Shown piece after piece: positions 17,891 to 27,031 of a stretch of DNA of 64,000 nt. The number at the start of each line of letters is the position of its first letter. Position 1 is the stretch's first letter. Under the pieces are notes generated by a model, which did not search any database, was not told the DNA's origin, and worked only from the letters and a program-made list of their open reading frames with translations. This DNA is from Pseudomonas sp. LS-2 (GTDB lineage Bacteria > Pseudomonadota > Gammaproteobacteria > Pseudomonadales > Pseudomonadaceae), in assembly GCF_003605735.1 (NCBI RefSeq), contig NZ_QXTJ01000039.1, forward strand, positions 537,090 to 601,089. Direction: 5' to 3'. A program made the position numbers and the translations under genes.

Positions 17891-18844
17891 ATGCAAATCG
17901 GTAGTGTGGTTTTACTGTTCGTCGCGTTGGCGATCGCCATCGTGTTCATGGGTTTCAAGGTCGTGCCCCAAGGGTACCAATGGACCGTCGAACGCTTCGG
18001 TCGCTATACCAACACGTTGAAGCCCGGGCTGAACATCATCGTGCCGGTGATGGACCGTATAGGGCACAAGATCAACATGATGGAAACCGTACTCGACATC
18101 CCGCCGCAGGAGGTCATCACTTCCGATAACGCCACCGTGCAGATCGACGCAGTGTGCTTCTATCAGGTGGTCAATTGCGCTCAGGCGGCCTATGAAGTGA
18201 ACAATCTGCAACACGCGATTCGCAATCTGCTGCAGACCAACATCCGCACCGTGCTTGGCTCCATGGAACTGGATGCCATGCTCAGCCAGCGCGACGGCAT
18301 CAACGAGCGTTTGCTGCGCATCATTGATGAAGCTACTGCGCCATGGGGCATCAAGATCACGCGCATCGAAATCAAGGACATCAGCCCGCCTGCTGACCTG
18401 ATGGCGGCCATGTCAGGACAAATGAAAGCCGAACGGATCAAACGTGCGCAAATCCTGGAAGCCGAGGGCTCGCGCGCCTCGGCGATTCTGACCGCCGAAG
18501 GCAAGAAGCAGGCACAGATTCTGGAAGCAGAGGGCGAGCGTCAGGCGGCGTTTCTGGAATCCGAAGCGCGAGAGCGTCAGGCCGAAGCCGAAGCCCGCGC
18601 AACGCAGGTGGTGTCCGAAGCAATCGCTGCCGGTGACGTGCAGGCCATCAACTATTTCGTGGCGCAGAAGTACATCGACGCCTTGGGCAAACTGGCTTCG
18701 GCCAATAACAGCAAAGTCATCCTGATGCCGCTGGAGGCCAGTCAGATGATCGGCGCTATTGGAGGCATCGGCGAAATCGTCAAAGCCACCTTCGACAAAG
18801 GGCCGCTCGACAAGACCCGGCCCGATACCGGCAAGCGAGTCTGA
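17891..18844 (+). CDS. SPFH/Band 7 domain membrane protein (QmcA-type)
   Basis: The 317-residue protein has an N-terminal membrane anchor (residues 5-23) followed by an SPFH domain beginning VVPQGYQWTVERFGRYTNTL. A long Ala/Glu/Arg coiled-coil (about 175-245; KAERIKRAQILEAEGSRASA) precedes a short C-terminal segment. Such stomatin/prohibitin-like proteins form large membrane oligomers and pair with NfeD proteins. The nfeD-like gene follows after 2 bp, which strongly supports this class. The likely role is membrane-domain organisation or quality control. Confidence 0.9.
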   Translation: MQIGSVVLLFVALAIAIVFMGFKVVPQGYQWTVERFGRYTNTLKPGLNIIVPVMDRIGHKINMMETVLDIPPQEVITSDNATVQIDAVCFYQVVNCAQAAYEVNNLQHAIRNLLQTNIRTVLGSMELDAMLSQRDGINERLLRIIDEATAPWGIKITRIEIKDISPPADLMAAMSGQMKAERIKRAQILEAEGSRASAILTAEGKKQAQILEAEGERQAAFLESEARERQAEAEARATQVVSEAIAAGDVQAINYFVAQKYIDALGKLASANNSKVILMPLEASQMIGAIGGIGEIVKATFDKGPLDKTRPDTGKRV

Positions 18845-18846
18845 CC

Positions 18847-19293
18847 ATGTGGGACTACCTGCAAGACCTGTCGTTCTGGGATTGGCTGGGCCTGGGCACC
18901 GTACTGTTGATCCTTGAAGTGTTCGGCGCGGGCGGCTATCTGCTCTGGATCGGGGTGGCTGCTGCGGGAGTCGGCATTCTCACGTACATCATCCCGGCCA
19001 TGTCCTGGGAAATGCAGTTTCTACTGTTCGCCGTTATGTCGGTGCTGACCGCGCTCTACTGGTGGCGACGTCAGCGCAGCGTGTTGCGCAAATCCGATCA
19101 GCCCGGCTTGAACATGCGCGGCTCGGAGTTGATTGGCAGAAACTTTGTCGTCCATGATGCCATCGTCGGCGGACGCGGAAAAATCAAGGTTGGCGACGGC
19201 GTCTGGATGGTGGTGGGGCCAGACACAGCAGCGGGAAATCAGGTCCGCGTGATCGCCCAGGACGGGGCCATTCTGAAGGTGGAAGTGGTGTGA
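18847..19293 (+). CDS. NfeD family membrane protein
   Basis: The 148-residue protein has two or three N-terminal membrane helices (about 15-75) and a C-terminal OB-fold-like domain (GRNFVVHDAIVGGRGKIKVG / VWMVVGPDTAAGNQVRVIAQ). It is the short NfeD type without a ClpP-like protease domain. The start lies 2 bp after the stop of the SPFH gene, so the two are co-transcribed and probably form a complex. Confidence 0.88.
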   Translation: MWDYLQDLSFWDWLGLGTVLLILEVFGAGGYLLWIGVAAAGVGILTYIIPAMSWEMQFLLFAVMSVLTALYWWRRQRSVLRKSDQPGLNMRGSELIGRNFVVHDAIVGGRGKIKVGDGVWMVVGPDTAAGNQVRVIAQDGAILKVEVV

Positions 19294-19372
19294 GCAAGGG
19301 CGGGCATGGAACTAGATCGGCCTGCGACGTATCAAATCATTTCAGAACAACCAAAGTCGGAGTACCCCCGTC

Positions 19373-19690
19373 ATGCGTCTAAAACTTGCTGTAGCCACAT
19401 TAGCTCTGCTTTCCCTGCCGATCGGTTCAGCAATGGCCGACGGCTTCCTGCGCGACATCATTTCATCGGGCGCCACCACCGGCTCCACCTACCTGACCTT
19501 CCGGCATCACAAGTTGATCGTCGCGGCCCAGGATGACGCCGGCAGCTACGTCGCCAGCAATGGCGCGATTCGTGGCCCGTATCTGGAAGCGGCTATGGAT
19601 CAGGTGCGCAAGGACAATCCGGGCCTGAAAGCCTCGGACATGGATCTGGCCAATGCGATTCTGGCGAAGAATCTCGTGGCCGAAGAATAA
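19373..19690 (+). CDS. DUF2388 family secreted protein
   Basis: The 105-residue product has a clear signal peptide (MRLKLAVATLALLSLPIGSAMA) and a small mature domain, FLRDIISSGATTGSTYLTF... with DDAGSYVASNGAIRGPYLEAA. This pattern is the Pseudomonas DUF2388 family, whose function is unknown. In databases the family sometimes carries the label 'Holliday junction resolvasome helicase subunit', which a 10-kDa exported protein does not support. A strong terminator follows 15 bp after the stop. Confidence 0.82.
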   Translation: MRLKLAVATLALLSLPIGSAMADGFLRDIISSGATTGSTYLTFRHHKLIVAAQDDAGSYVASNGAIRGPYLEAAMDQVRKDNPGLKASDMDLANAILAKNLVAEE

Positions 19691-19704
19691 ACTTCATACG
19701 CTGG

Positions 19705-19736
19705 AAAAATGCCGCTCTTACGAGCGGCATTTTTCT
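19705..19736 (+). terminator. Rho-independent terminator after the DUF2388 gene
   Basis: A perfect 13-bp stem (AAAAATGCCGCTC / GAGCGGCATTTTT) has a TTAC loop, and its T-run is continued by CTTTC. Confidence 0.9.
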
Positions 19737-19916
19737 TTCGGCGTGAAGATAGTTTCCCACTGTTCCTGGTGCGTTCTTCGCTGTGAATGCGGGCGATGTC
19801 TGATATCCAGGCCAATCGCAACGGATCGGGAACGGAGGTGCGAAGGTCCGTGTGGACGACGGGCTGGCGCGCGCGGTATCGGACGAAATCGTAATTGATG
19901 GTCTCCCTGTAGCAGC

Positions 19917-19976
19917 ACGGCTTGCCGGCGGCGGCGCCTTTGAATGTGTCACTGCCGGCAAGCCTTGCTGCTACAG
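19917..19976. repeat. REP pair, family A
   Basis: Arms CTGTAGCAGCACGGCTTGCC and GGCAAGCCTTGCTGCTACAG lie between the convergent DUF2388 gene and gcvH. The rest of the 19737-19916 gap shows no gene. Confidence 0.85.
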
Positions 19977-19986
19977 GGGTACTGAC

Positions 19987-20370
19987 TTATTCGCCGATCG
20001 CAGCCTTGTAACCGGCAGCGTCCAGCAGTGTGGCCAGGTCGCCAGCCGCGTTGCTTGGTTTGACCTTGAAGATCCAGGAAGTGTACGGAGCGTTGTTCAG
20101 TTCTTCCGGCGCATCGCCCAGCGCTTGATTGACTTCGACCACTTCACCGGCAACCGGCGAGTAGATATCGGAAGCGGCTTTCACCGACTCAACCACACCG
20201 GCGGCATCGCCTGCGGCGAAGACCTTGCCGATTTCCGGCAGCTCAACGAACACCACATCGCCCAGCGCTTCTTGCGCGTGATCGGAAATACCGACAACGA
20301 TCAGATCACCCTCTTGCTTTGCCCACTCGTGGCTCTCGGCAAAACGCAGTTCGGCGGGAATGTCACTCAT
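19987..20370 (-). CDS. gcvH: Glycine cleavage system H protein
   Basis: The 127-residue lipoyl carrier shuttles the aminomethyl group between the P, T and L proteins. The lipoylation site is the Lys in VVESVKAASDIYSPVAGEV (about residue 65). The length and the ending LLDAAGYKAAIGE fit the family. It follows gcvT on the same strand after 68 bp. Confidence 0.95.
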   Translation of the reverse strand: MSDIPAELRFAESHEWAKQEGDLIVVGISDHAQEALGDVVFVELPEIGKVFAAGDAAGVVESVKAASDIYSPVAGEVVEVNQALGDAPEELNNAPYTSWIFKVKPSNAAGDLATLLDAAGYKAAIGE

Positions 20371-20438
20371 GTTTTTATCCTCTCTACATCATCAGGTCAG
20401 CGGAGAAACCCCGCCAGGGTTGGCTTTTTAAATCACTT

Positions 20439-21521
20439 CTAAATCAGAGCCTTGCCATGACGCACGAACGTCGGCTGAACCACGCGGACCGGGTACCACT
20501 TGCCGCGAATTTCCACCTCGGCACGGTCGGCGGTCGCCATCGGCACACGCGCCAATGCAATCGACTTGCTTAGCGTAGGAGAGAAACTACCACTGGTGAT
20601 CTCTCCTTCGCCAACTTCCGCTATTCGGACGACCTGATGAGCGCGAAGAACACCTCGCTCTTCTAGGACCAGTCCTACAAGCTTCGAGGCAATACCTGTC
20701 GCACGTTCAGCCTGCAGGGCTGCACGTCCTATGAATTCACGGTCTTCGGGCGCCCACGCAATTGTCCACCCCATGTTGGAGATCAGCGGTGACACCTGTT
20801 CGTCGATTTCCTGGCCATACAGATTCATGCCGGCTTCCAGACGCAGGGTGTCACGCGCACCCAGCCCTATCGGCGAGATGCCGGCCCCCACCATGTCATT
20901 GAAAAAACTGCAGGCTTGTTCGGCAGGCAAGATGATTTCCAGACCGTCCTCCCCCGTGTAACCGGTGCGGGCAATGAACCAGTTGCCTTCCTGCTGACCT
21001 TCGAAGGGACGGAGGGTGTGGATAAGTTCGGCGCGAGCCTGGGTGACCAGTTCGGCGATCTTCTGTCGGGCGTGCGGCCCCTGTATGGCGAGCATCGCCA
21101 ACTCGGAACGATGAGTCAGGCGCACGTCGAAACCGCAGAGATGGGCATTCATCCAGGCCAGATCCTTGGCGCCGGTGGCCGCGTTGACCACCAATCGATA
21201 ACCCTCGTCGGTCAGGTAGACGATCATGTCGTCGACGATGCCGCCTTGAGTGTCGAGCATCGCGCTGTAGAGCGCGCGGCCCGTTTGCTGCAATCGGCCG
21301 ACGTCATTCGCCAGCAGATGTTGCAACCAGGACTTGGCCTGACTGCCTGAAACGTCGAGGACATGCATGTGCGACACATCGAAAATCCCACAGTCGCGGC
21401 GCACCTGATGGTGCTCTTCGACTTGTGAACCGTAGTGCAATGGCATATCCCAACCACCAAAATCAACCAGCTTCGCGCCGAGCGCGAGGTGCAGGTCAAA
21501 GAGGGGCGTACGCTGTCCCAT
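20439..21521 (-). CDS. gcvT: Glycine cleavage system T protein (aminomethyltransferase)
   Basis: The 360-residue cytoplasmic enzyme transfers the methylene group from lipoylated H protein to tetrahydrofolate. Family motifs are visible: GGWDMPLHYGSQVEEHHQVR near the N-terminus, FDVSHMHVLDV, RTGYTGEDGLEIILP and GLGARDTLRLEAGMNLYG. It is first in a gcvT-gcvH unit. GcvP and the lipoamide dehydrogenase are not in the window. I looked for a glycine riboswitch upstream and did not find its core. Confidence 0.94.
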   Translation of the reverse strand: MGQRTPLFDLHLALGAKLVDFGGWDMPLHYGSQVEEHHQVRRDCGIFDVSHMHVLDVSGSQAKSWLQHLLANDVGRLQQTGRALYSAMLDTQGGIVDDMIVYLTDEGYRLVVNAATGAKDLAWMNAHLCGFDVRLTHRSELAMLAIQGPHARQKIAELVTQARAELIHTLRPFEGQQEGNWFIARTGYTGEDGLEIILPAEQACSFFNDMVGAGISPIGLGARDTLRLEAGMNLYGQEIDEQVSPLISNMGWTIAWAPEDREFIGRAALQAERATGIASKLVGLVLEERGVLRAHQVVRIAEVGEGEITSGSFSPTLSKSIALARVPMATADRAEVEIRGKWYPVRVVQPTFVRHGKALI

Positions 21522-21676
21522 GGGTTTCTCCTTCCGGGCGTGGCGAAGACACAGTCGCTCAAAACAACGGCAAATCCCCCGTGACTCGGGGTGTGAAACC
21601 TTTGCAAATTTGCGGAATTGTCTGACAGACCGTATCGATTGCGGCGCATTGTAGCCGCAAGGTTATGACCCCGCAC

Positions 21677-23293
21677 CTAGCCTATCGGTCTGGCCGAACG
21701 TCTGATTAGGCCAATTACCGGTAGTAAACCGACCATCACCAACGTCAGCGCCGGCAAAGCGGCACGCGCCCACTCGCCTTCGCTGGTCATTTCGAAGATC
21801 CGAACCGCCAGAGTGTCCCAGCCAAACGGGCGCATCAGCAGCGTGGCCGGCATTTCCTTGAGTACATCGACGAACACCAACAAGGCGGCGCTAAGAGTGC
21901 CCGGGATCAGCAGCGGCAGATAAATCCTGAAAAACAAACGTGGCCCGCTGACCCCCAGACTGCGAGCCGCTTCGGGCAATGAAGGACGAATTCGCGACAG
22001 GCTATTTTCAAGGGGTCCATAGGCCACGGCGATGAAGCGAACCAGATACGCCAGAATCAATGCAGCCAGACTCCCGAGCAGCAGCGGCCTGCCCGCGCCA
22101 CCCAGCCAACTGGACAATGGCACCACCAGTTCTCGATCCAGGTAACTGAACGCCAGCATGATCGACACCGCCAACACCGATCCCGGCAGCGCATAGCCAA
22201 TGTTTGCAAGGCTCACGCCCGAACGAATGGCACGGGTCGGCGCCAGTCGACGGGCAAACACCAGAATCATTGCCACACTCACCGTAACCAGTGCGGCGAT
22301 CCCTCCGAGATAGAGGGTGTGCAGGATCAGGCCGGTGTAGCGTTCATCCAGATCGAAGCGACCACGCTGCCAGACCCACACGATTAATTGCAGCAACGGC
22401 ACCACGAACGCGCAGGCGAACACCAGACCACACCAGGAAGTGGCCGCAAACGCCTTGATGCCCTGCAAGTGATACAGCGCCTTGACCCGTGGCCGCTCGT
22501 TGCTGGCACGGCTCGCGCCTCGAGCTCGATGTTCGCCGTACAGCAGGAGCATCACCGCCAACAGCAACAGACTGGCCAGTTGCGCCGCACTCGACAGGCT
22601 GAAAAAGCCATACCAGGTCTTGTAGATCGCGGTGGTAAAAGTGTCGAAATTGAACACTGACACAGCGCCAAAATCCGCCAGGGTTTCCATCAGCGCCAAC
22701 GCAACCCCTGCCCCAACGGCAGGTCTGGCCATTGGCAACGCGACGCGCCAGAACGCCTGCCACGGCGACTGCCCGAGAATCCGCGCCGCTTCCATCAGGC
22801 CCTTGCCCTGGGCTAGAAACGCCGTGCGCGCCAGCAGATAGACATAGGGATAGAAGACCAACACCAGAACGATGATGACGCCGCCGGTCGAGCGCACGCG
22901 GGGGAAGCGGATGCCTGTACCGAACCACTCGCGCATCAGGGTTTGCAGCGGACCTGCGAAGTCCAACAGGCCAACGAACACGAACGCGAGCACGTAGGCG
23001 GGAATGGCGAACGGCAACATCAGTGCCCAGTCCAGCCAGCGCCGTCCGGGGAATTCACACAGTGCCGTGAGCCACGCCAGGCTCACGCCCAGAATCGTCA
23101 CACCCACCCCCACGCCGACCACCAACGTCAGGGTATTGCCCAGCAGGCGCGGCATTTGCGTTTCCAACAGGTGGGACCAGATTTCATGATCGATGGTCTG
23201 CCACGAGAAGAGCAGGACGCTCAGGGGCAGGAGCACCAACGCGGCGATGGCAAAAACCAGGGGATACCAGCGACGCTGGGCGGGATGGGCCAA
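21677..23293 (-). CDS. Iron(III) ABC transporter permease (FbpB type)
   Basis: The 538-residue inner-membrane protein consists of two tandem permease halves, about 12 predicted helices. Each half carries an ABC permease EAA-like loop: MEAARILGQSPWQAFWRVALP at about 165-185 and PEAARSLGVSGPRLFFRIYLP at about 440-460. The duplicated form is characteristic of FbpB/SfuB ferric iron importers. The binding-protein gene lies upstream on the same strand, separated by a family-B REP. No ATPase gene is in this unit, so the ATPase must be encoded elsewhere or shared. Confidence 0.88.
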   Translation of the reverse strand: MAHPAQRRWYPLVFAIAALVLLPLSVLLFSWQTIDHEIWSHLLETQMPRLLGNTLTLVVGVGVGVTILGVSLAWLTALCEFPGRRWLDWALMLPFAIPAYVLAFVFVGLLDFAGPLQTLMREWFGTGIRFPRVRSTGGVIIVLVLVFYPYVYLLARTAFLAQGKGLMEAARILGQSPWQAFWRVALPMARPAVGAGVALALMETLADFGAVSVFNFDTFTTAIYKTWYGFFSLSSAAQLASLLLLAVMLLLYGEHRARGASRASNERPRVKALYHLQGIKAFAATSWCGLVFACAFVVPLLQLIVWVWQRGRFDLDERYTGLILHTLYLGGIAALVTVSVAMILVFARRLAPTRAIRSGVSLANIGYALPGSVLAVSIMLAFSYLDRELVVPLSSWLGGAGRPLLLGSLAALILAYLVRFIAVAYGPLENSLSRIRPSLPEAARSLGVSGPRLFFRIYLPLLIPGTLSAALLVFVDVLKEMPATLLMRPFGWDTLAVRIFEMTSEGEWARAALPALTLVMVGLLPVIGLIRRSARPIG

Positions 23294-23323
23294 GGGGGAT
23301 TACTCATACAGTTGGGAATCCCC

Positions 23324-23411
23324 GTAGGAGCGCGCTTGCCCGCGATGGCGATAAATCAGGCGAAATATTCGTTACTGATCTATCGCCATCGCGGGCAAGC
23401 GCGCTCCTACA
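23324..23411. repeat. REP pair, family B, inside the iron ABC unit
   Basis: Arms GTAGGAGCGCGCTTGCCCGC and CGGGCAAGCGCGCTCCTACA (left arm starting 23324) lie between the binding-protein gene and the permease gene. Confidence 0.88.
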
Positions 23412-23432
23412 GAGTGGAAGCGGCGTGTGTAA

Positions 23433-24434
23433 TCAATTCCAGCCAACACGATCCATCATGCGAATCGCTTCGGCCTGACGTCGTCCCGCAATCTCCACGG
23501 GAATCGTGTCAGCCTTGAAAGCCCCCCAGCTCGCCACCTCTTCAGAGGGTGCAACTTTGGGGTTGGCCGGGAATTCCTGATTGGTGCCCGAGAAGATCGT
23601 CTGCGCATCCGGCCCGGTCATCCATTCGACCAGCGCTTTGGCAGCCTCGGGATGCGGTGCGTACTTGGTCAGGCCAATGCCGGACAAGTTTACGTGTACC
23701 CCGCGATCCGACTGGTTCGGCCAAAACAGCCGCACGGCCAGATCGGGGTTCTGCTTGTGCAAGCGACCGTAGTAGTAGGTGTTGACGATACCGACATCGC
23801 ATTGCCCGGCGTTGATCGCCTCAAGGACCGCGATGTCGTCGGAGAACACGTCAGTGGACAGATTGTTGACCCAGCCCTTGAGAATCTTTTCCGCAGCCTC
23901 GGCGCCGTGGGTTTCGATCAGCGTGGCGGTCAGCGACTGGTTGTAGACCTTTTTCGCGGTGCGCAGGCACAGACGACCTTCCCATTGCTTGTCGGCCAGC
24001 GCTTCGTAGGTGGTCAATTCTTCCGGTTTGACCCGGTCGGTGGAGTAGGCGATGGTCCGCGCACGCAGGCTCAGGCCAGTCCAGCTGTGGGTCGAGGAGC
24101 GATATTGTGCAGGGATGTTCGCATCGATGACCGGCGAGGTGAAGGGTTGCAGGATACCCATCTGCTCGGCCTGCCAGAGATTACCGGCGTCGACGGTCAG
24201 CAGCAGGTCGGCGGTTGCGTTCTGCCCCTCGGCCTTGATGCGCTGCATCAACGGCGCTTCCTTGTCGGTGATGAACTTGACCTTCACTCCGGTCTTGGCG
24301 GTGTAGGCATCGAAAACCGGCTTGATCAGTTCGTCGATACGGGAGGAATACACCACCACTTCATCAGCGGCCTGGGCGGTACTGCCGAGCACGGTCAATG
24401 CCAGGGCAGCCAGAAGACGCTTGCTCGCCTGCAT
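23433..24434 (-). CDS. Periplasmic iron(III)-binding protein (FbpA/FutA type)
   Basis: The 333-residue protein has a signal peptide (MQASKRLLAALALTVLGSTAQA, 22 residues) and a mature type II binding-protein fold starting DEVVVYSSRIDELIKPVFDAY. Adjacent tyrosines in GIVNTYYYGRLHKQ are the expected ferric-iron ligands, and the late ATNQEFP-like motif (GTNQEFPANP) is typical of the family. The start at 24434 fits the signal peptide; the frame is open 20 codons further. It delivers iron to the downstream permease. Confidence 0.9.
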   Translation of the reverse strand: MQASKRLLAALALTVLGSTAQAADEVVVYSSRIDELIKPVFDAYTAKTGVKVKFITDKEAPLMQRIKAEGQNATADLLLTVDAGNLWQAEQMGILQPFTSPVIDANIPAQYRSSTHSWTGLSLRARTIAYSTDRVKPEELTTYEALADKQWEGRLCLRTAKKVYNQSLTATLIETHGAEAAEKILKGWVNNLSTDVFSDDIAVLEAINAGQCDVGIVNTYYYGRLHKQNPDLAVRLFWPNQSDRGVHVNLSGIGLTKYAPHPEAAKALVEWMTGPDAQTIFSGTNQEFPANPKVAPSEEVASWGAFKADTIPVEIAGRRQAEAIRMMDRVGWN

Positions 24435-24573
24435 GCTGAAATCTCGTTTGCGAAAATGAGGCGAAATGGTAGTGAATCGCATCTGGCATCTCAACCGAAG
24501 TCCGGACAGAGCAGTTACCAGATGTTGCAGGATGGCACCCGAAAATCCTGCTGAGGCGGCGAAGACTGCTACC

Positions 24574-25794
24574 TCAGAGCTTCGCCAGCTCCGGCAAGTC
24601 TCCAGTCAGGCCCAGTGCCTGGCGCACGAACATTGCCTTGGCCTCTGAGGACTGATCGACCATCTTCAAACCGGTGTTACGCAGCCAGCGGACAGGCAGC
24701 GGATCGGCCTGGAACAGCCGCTCGAAACCTTCCATCGCCGCCATCAATGCCAGGTTATGCGGCATCCGGCGGCGCTCGTATCGGCTCAGCACTTTCTGAT
24801 CGGCCAGGCGCTCGCCACGCTCTGCCGCGCTGTGCAGCACTTCGGCGAGTACGGCGGCATCGAGAAACCCGAGATTGACCCCCTGCCCGGCCAGCGGGTG
24901 AATGGTGTGTGCGGCATCGCCGATGAGCGCCAGACCTTCAGCGACATAGCGCTTGGCGTGACGCTGACGCAGCGGCACACACAGACGCGGATCAGCTGAA
25001 ATCACCTGCCCCAGACACCCCTCGAAAGCTTTCTCGAGCTCGCGACAGAACGCCTCGTCCGCCAGCTCCATCAGCCGCTCGGACTCAGTGGGCGTGACGG
25101 ACCAGACGATTGAACACCAGTGCTCGCCCTCACGCTCAAGCGGCAGAAAAGCCAGCGGGCCGTCATCGGTGAAGCGCTGCCATGCTGTTTTGCGGTGGGA
25201 CTCGGCAGTTCGTACGCTGGTGACGATGGCGTGGTGCATGTAATCCCATTCGCGGGTAGCCGTCCCCGTCATGCGCCGGACCGTGGAATTGGCACCATCT
25301 GCAGCGACCACCAGTGGCGCCCGCAACGTGCGACCGTCGGCCAGGGTCAGCAGCCAGTCATCGCCGGAGCGACGCATCTGCTCCAGCCGCGCATTGGCCA
25401 ACAGGCCGATATCGCTGTCGTGCAGACGCTCGATCAAGGCGTCTTGCACCACTCGGTTCTCGACGATATGCCCAAGCACCTGAGCATGAACACTCGATGC
25501 AGAAAAATGCACCTTGCCCGTGCCGCTGCCATCCCACACGTGCATGTCGCCGTAGGGGCTTGCGCGGCGAGAGACGATGCCGTCCCACACATTCAAGCGT
25601 TCAAGAATTCGCTGACTGGCCGCAGACAGTGCGCTGACCCGCGGCTCAAAAGCAGCGCTCTGATCGAACGGCTTGACGCTCAACGGGCTACCGTCGACCA
25701 CCAGGATGTTCAGCCCGCTGTTTTGCAGCGCCAGCGCCAGTGCGCTACCGACCATTCCAGCCCCGACAATCAGCAGATCTGCGCGCGTTTCCAT
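24574..25794 (-). CDS. ubiI: FAD-dependent ubiquinone biosynthesis hydroxylase (UbiI/VisC type)
   Basis: The 406-residue flavoprotein monooxygenase has the N-terminal dinucleotide motif LLIVGAGMVGSALALALQNSG, the DG motif ADGANSTVRRMTG and the FAD-ribityl motif LIGDAAHTIHPLAGQGVNLGFLDA. This is the UbiH/UbiF/UbiI family, which hydroxylates the aromatic ring during ubiquinone synthesis. Ring position is not readable from sequence. I name it ubiI because the order UPF0149-pepP-ubiH-this gene is the same as in E. coli. It lies 49 bp downstream of ubiH. Confidence 0.85.
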   Translation of the reverse strand: METRADLLIVGAGMVGSALALALQNSGLNILVVDGSPLSVKPFDQSAAFEPRVSALSAASQRILERLNVWDGIVSRRASPYGDMHVWDGSGTGKVHFSASSVHAQVLGHIVENRVVQDALIERLHDSDIGLLANARLEQMRRSGDDWLLTLADGRTLRAPLVVAADGANSTVRRMTGTATREWDYMHHAIVTSVRTAESHRKTAWQRFTDDGPLAFLPLEREGEHWCSIVWSVTPTESERLMELADEAFCRELEKAFEGCLGQVISADPRLCVPLRQRHAKRYVAEGLALIGDAAHTIHPLAGQGVNLGFLDAAVLAEVLHSAAERGERLADQKVLSRYERRRMPHNLALMAAMEGFERLFQADPLPVRWLRNTGLKMVDQSSEAKAMFVRQALGLTGDLPELAKL

Positions 25795-25843
25795 GCTTTA
25801 AATCATTCTCGCCTGTGGCAACGGCCACGTATGAAAAGAGGGA

Positions 25844-27031
25844 TTAGACATCGGCTCGCGTTCCCAGCCCCATGGCCTGGCGAGCGAACCAGCTTTTGGC
25901 CGACGGCAGCAGGTCCAGTCCGAGCAAGCCTATGTTGCGACCCGCAGTGATGACCGGTTGCTGGCTGCCGAACAGCCGGGTGACCTGATCGGAGAAGCCC
26001 ACTGTCAACTTCTGATCCAGCCGTTGCCGATCACGATAACCCTGCAACGTCGCCAGATCGCCCGGCACTGAGTCGCTGGCAAGCAACGCCTCGGCCAGCG
26101 ACGCAGCGTCGCGCAACGACAGGTTGAATCCCTGACCGGCAATCGGGTGCAGGCTGTGCGCGGCGTTGCCCAACACAACCAGATGCGACCGCACCTGCTC
26201 GTCGGCTTCGATCAGGGACAGCGGATACATATGACGCACGCCGACCTGCGTCAACGCGCCAAGGCGATAACCGAACACGCCCTGTAATTCACTCAGGAAG
26301 ACGCGGTCGTCCAGCGCCATCAAACGCTTCACTTCTTCAGGCTTGCGGGTCCAGACCAACGCGCAGCGATTGTCCGGCAGAGGCAGCAATGCCATCGGCC
26401 CCTCATCGGTGAACCGCTCAAACGCCTGACCGCAATGGGCTTCCCCAGGGGTGATGTTGGCGATCAGCGCGCTCTGGTCATAGGGCGTTGCGCGCACGCC
26501 GATACCCAGTTGCTCGCGCAGACCGGAGCGACCGCCATCGGCAAGCACTGCCAGATCACAATCCAGTTGGGTTTCATCGCTCAAGGTCAGTCGATAACCG
26601 TCAGCGAGCGCCTGCATCTGTTTCACTTCTGCGGGCACACGCCAACTGATCACGTCTTTATCCAGACCCTGCCACAGACATTGGCCGAGCCAGGCGTTTT
26701 CAACGACATAGCCCAGAGCAGGCACACCCTCCTGCATCGCCGACAGGCGCGCTGCGCCGAAGCGTCCCTTGTCGGACACCTGAATCTGCAGAATGGGTTC
26801 GGCACGACGACTGATCTGCTGCCAGAGCCCCAGGCGTTCGTAGATCTGACGAGCACCGAAGGACAATGCTGACGAGCGCGCGTCATAGCTGGGCTGATAG
26901 GTATCGCCTGGCGCGAAGGGCTCAATCAAGACGATCTTCCAGCCCCGCGCCTTGGCGCCGGCCTGCAATGCCAAAGCCAGGCTGGCACCCACAAGCCCGC
27001 CGCCGACAATCGCCAGATTGAAACGGCTCAT
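25844..27031 (-). CDS. ubiH: 2-octaprenyl-6-methoxyphenol hydroxylase UbiH
   Basis: The 395-residue FAD-dependent monooxygenase of ubiquinone synthesis has the motifs LAIVGGGLVGASLALALQAGA, ADGGRSGLREQLG and VLGNAAHSLHPIAGQGFNLSLRDAA. Gly/Asp replacements in the last motif (GNAAHS instead of GDAAHS) are characteristic of UbiH. Its ATG overlaps the pepP stop by four bases (ATGA), indicating translational coupling. Confidence 0.92.
   Translation of the reverse strand: MSRFNLAIVGGGLVGASLALALQAGAKARGWKIVLIEPFAPGDTYQPSYDARSSALSFGARQIYERLGLWQQISRRAEPILQIQVSDKGRFGAARLSAMQEGVPALGYVVENAWLGQCLWQGLDKDVISWRVPAEVKQMQALADGYRLTLSDETQLDCDLAVLADGGRSGLREQLGIGVRATPYDQSALIANITPGEAHCGQAFERFTDEGPMALLPLPDNRCALVWTRKPEEVKRLMALDDRVFLSELQGVFGYRLGALTQVGVRHMYPLSLIEADEQVRSHLVVLGNAAHSLHPIAGQGFNLSLRDAASLAEALLASDSVPGDLATLQGYRDRQRLDQKLTVGFSDQVTRLFGSQQPVITAGRNIGLLGLDLLPSAKSWFARQAMGLGTRADV

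Noticed and set aside
21522..21660. Possible glycine riboswitch upstream of gcvT
   Set aside because: The conserved aptamer core was not found on the minus strand; only a short CCCCG/CGGGG hairpin is present.
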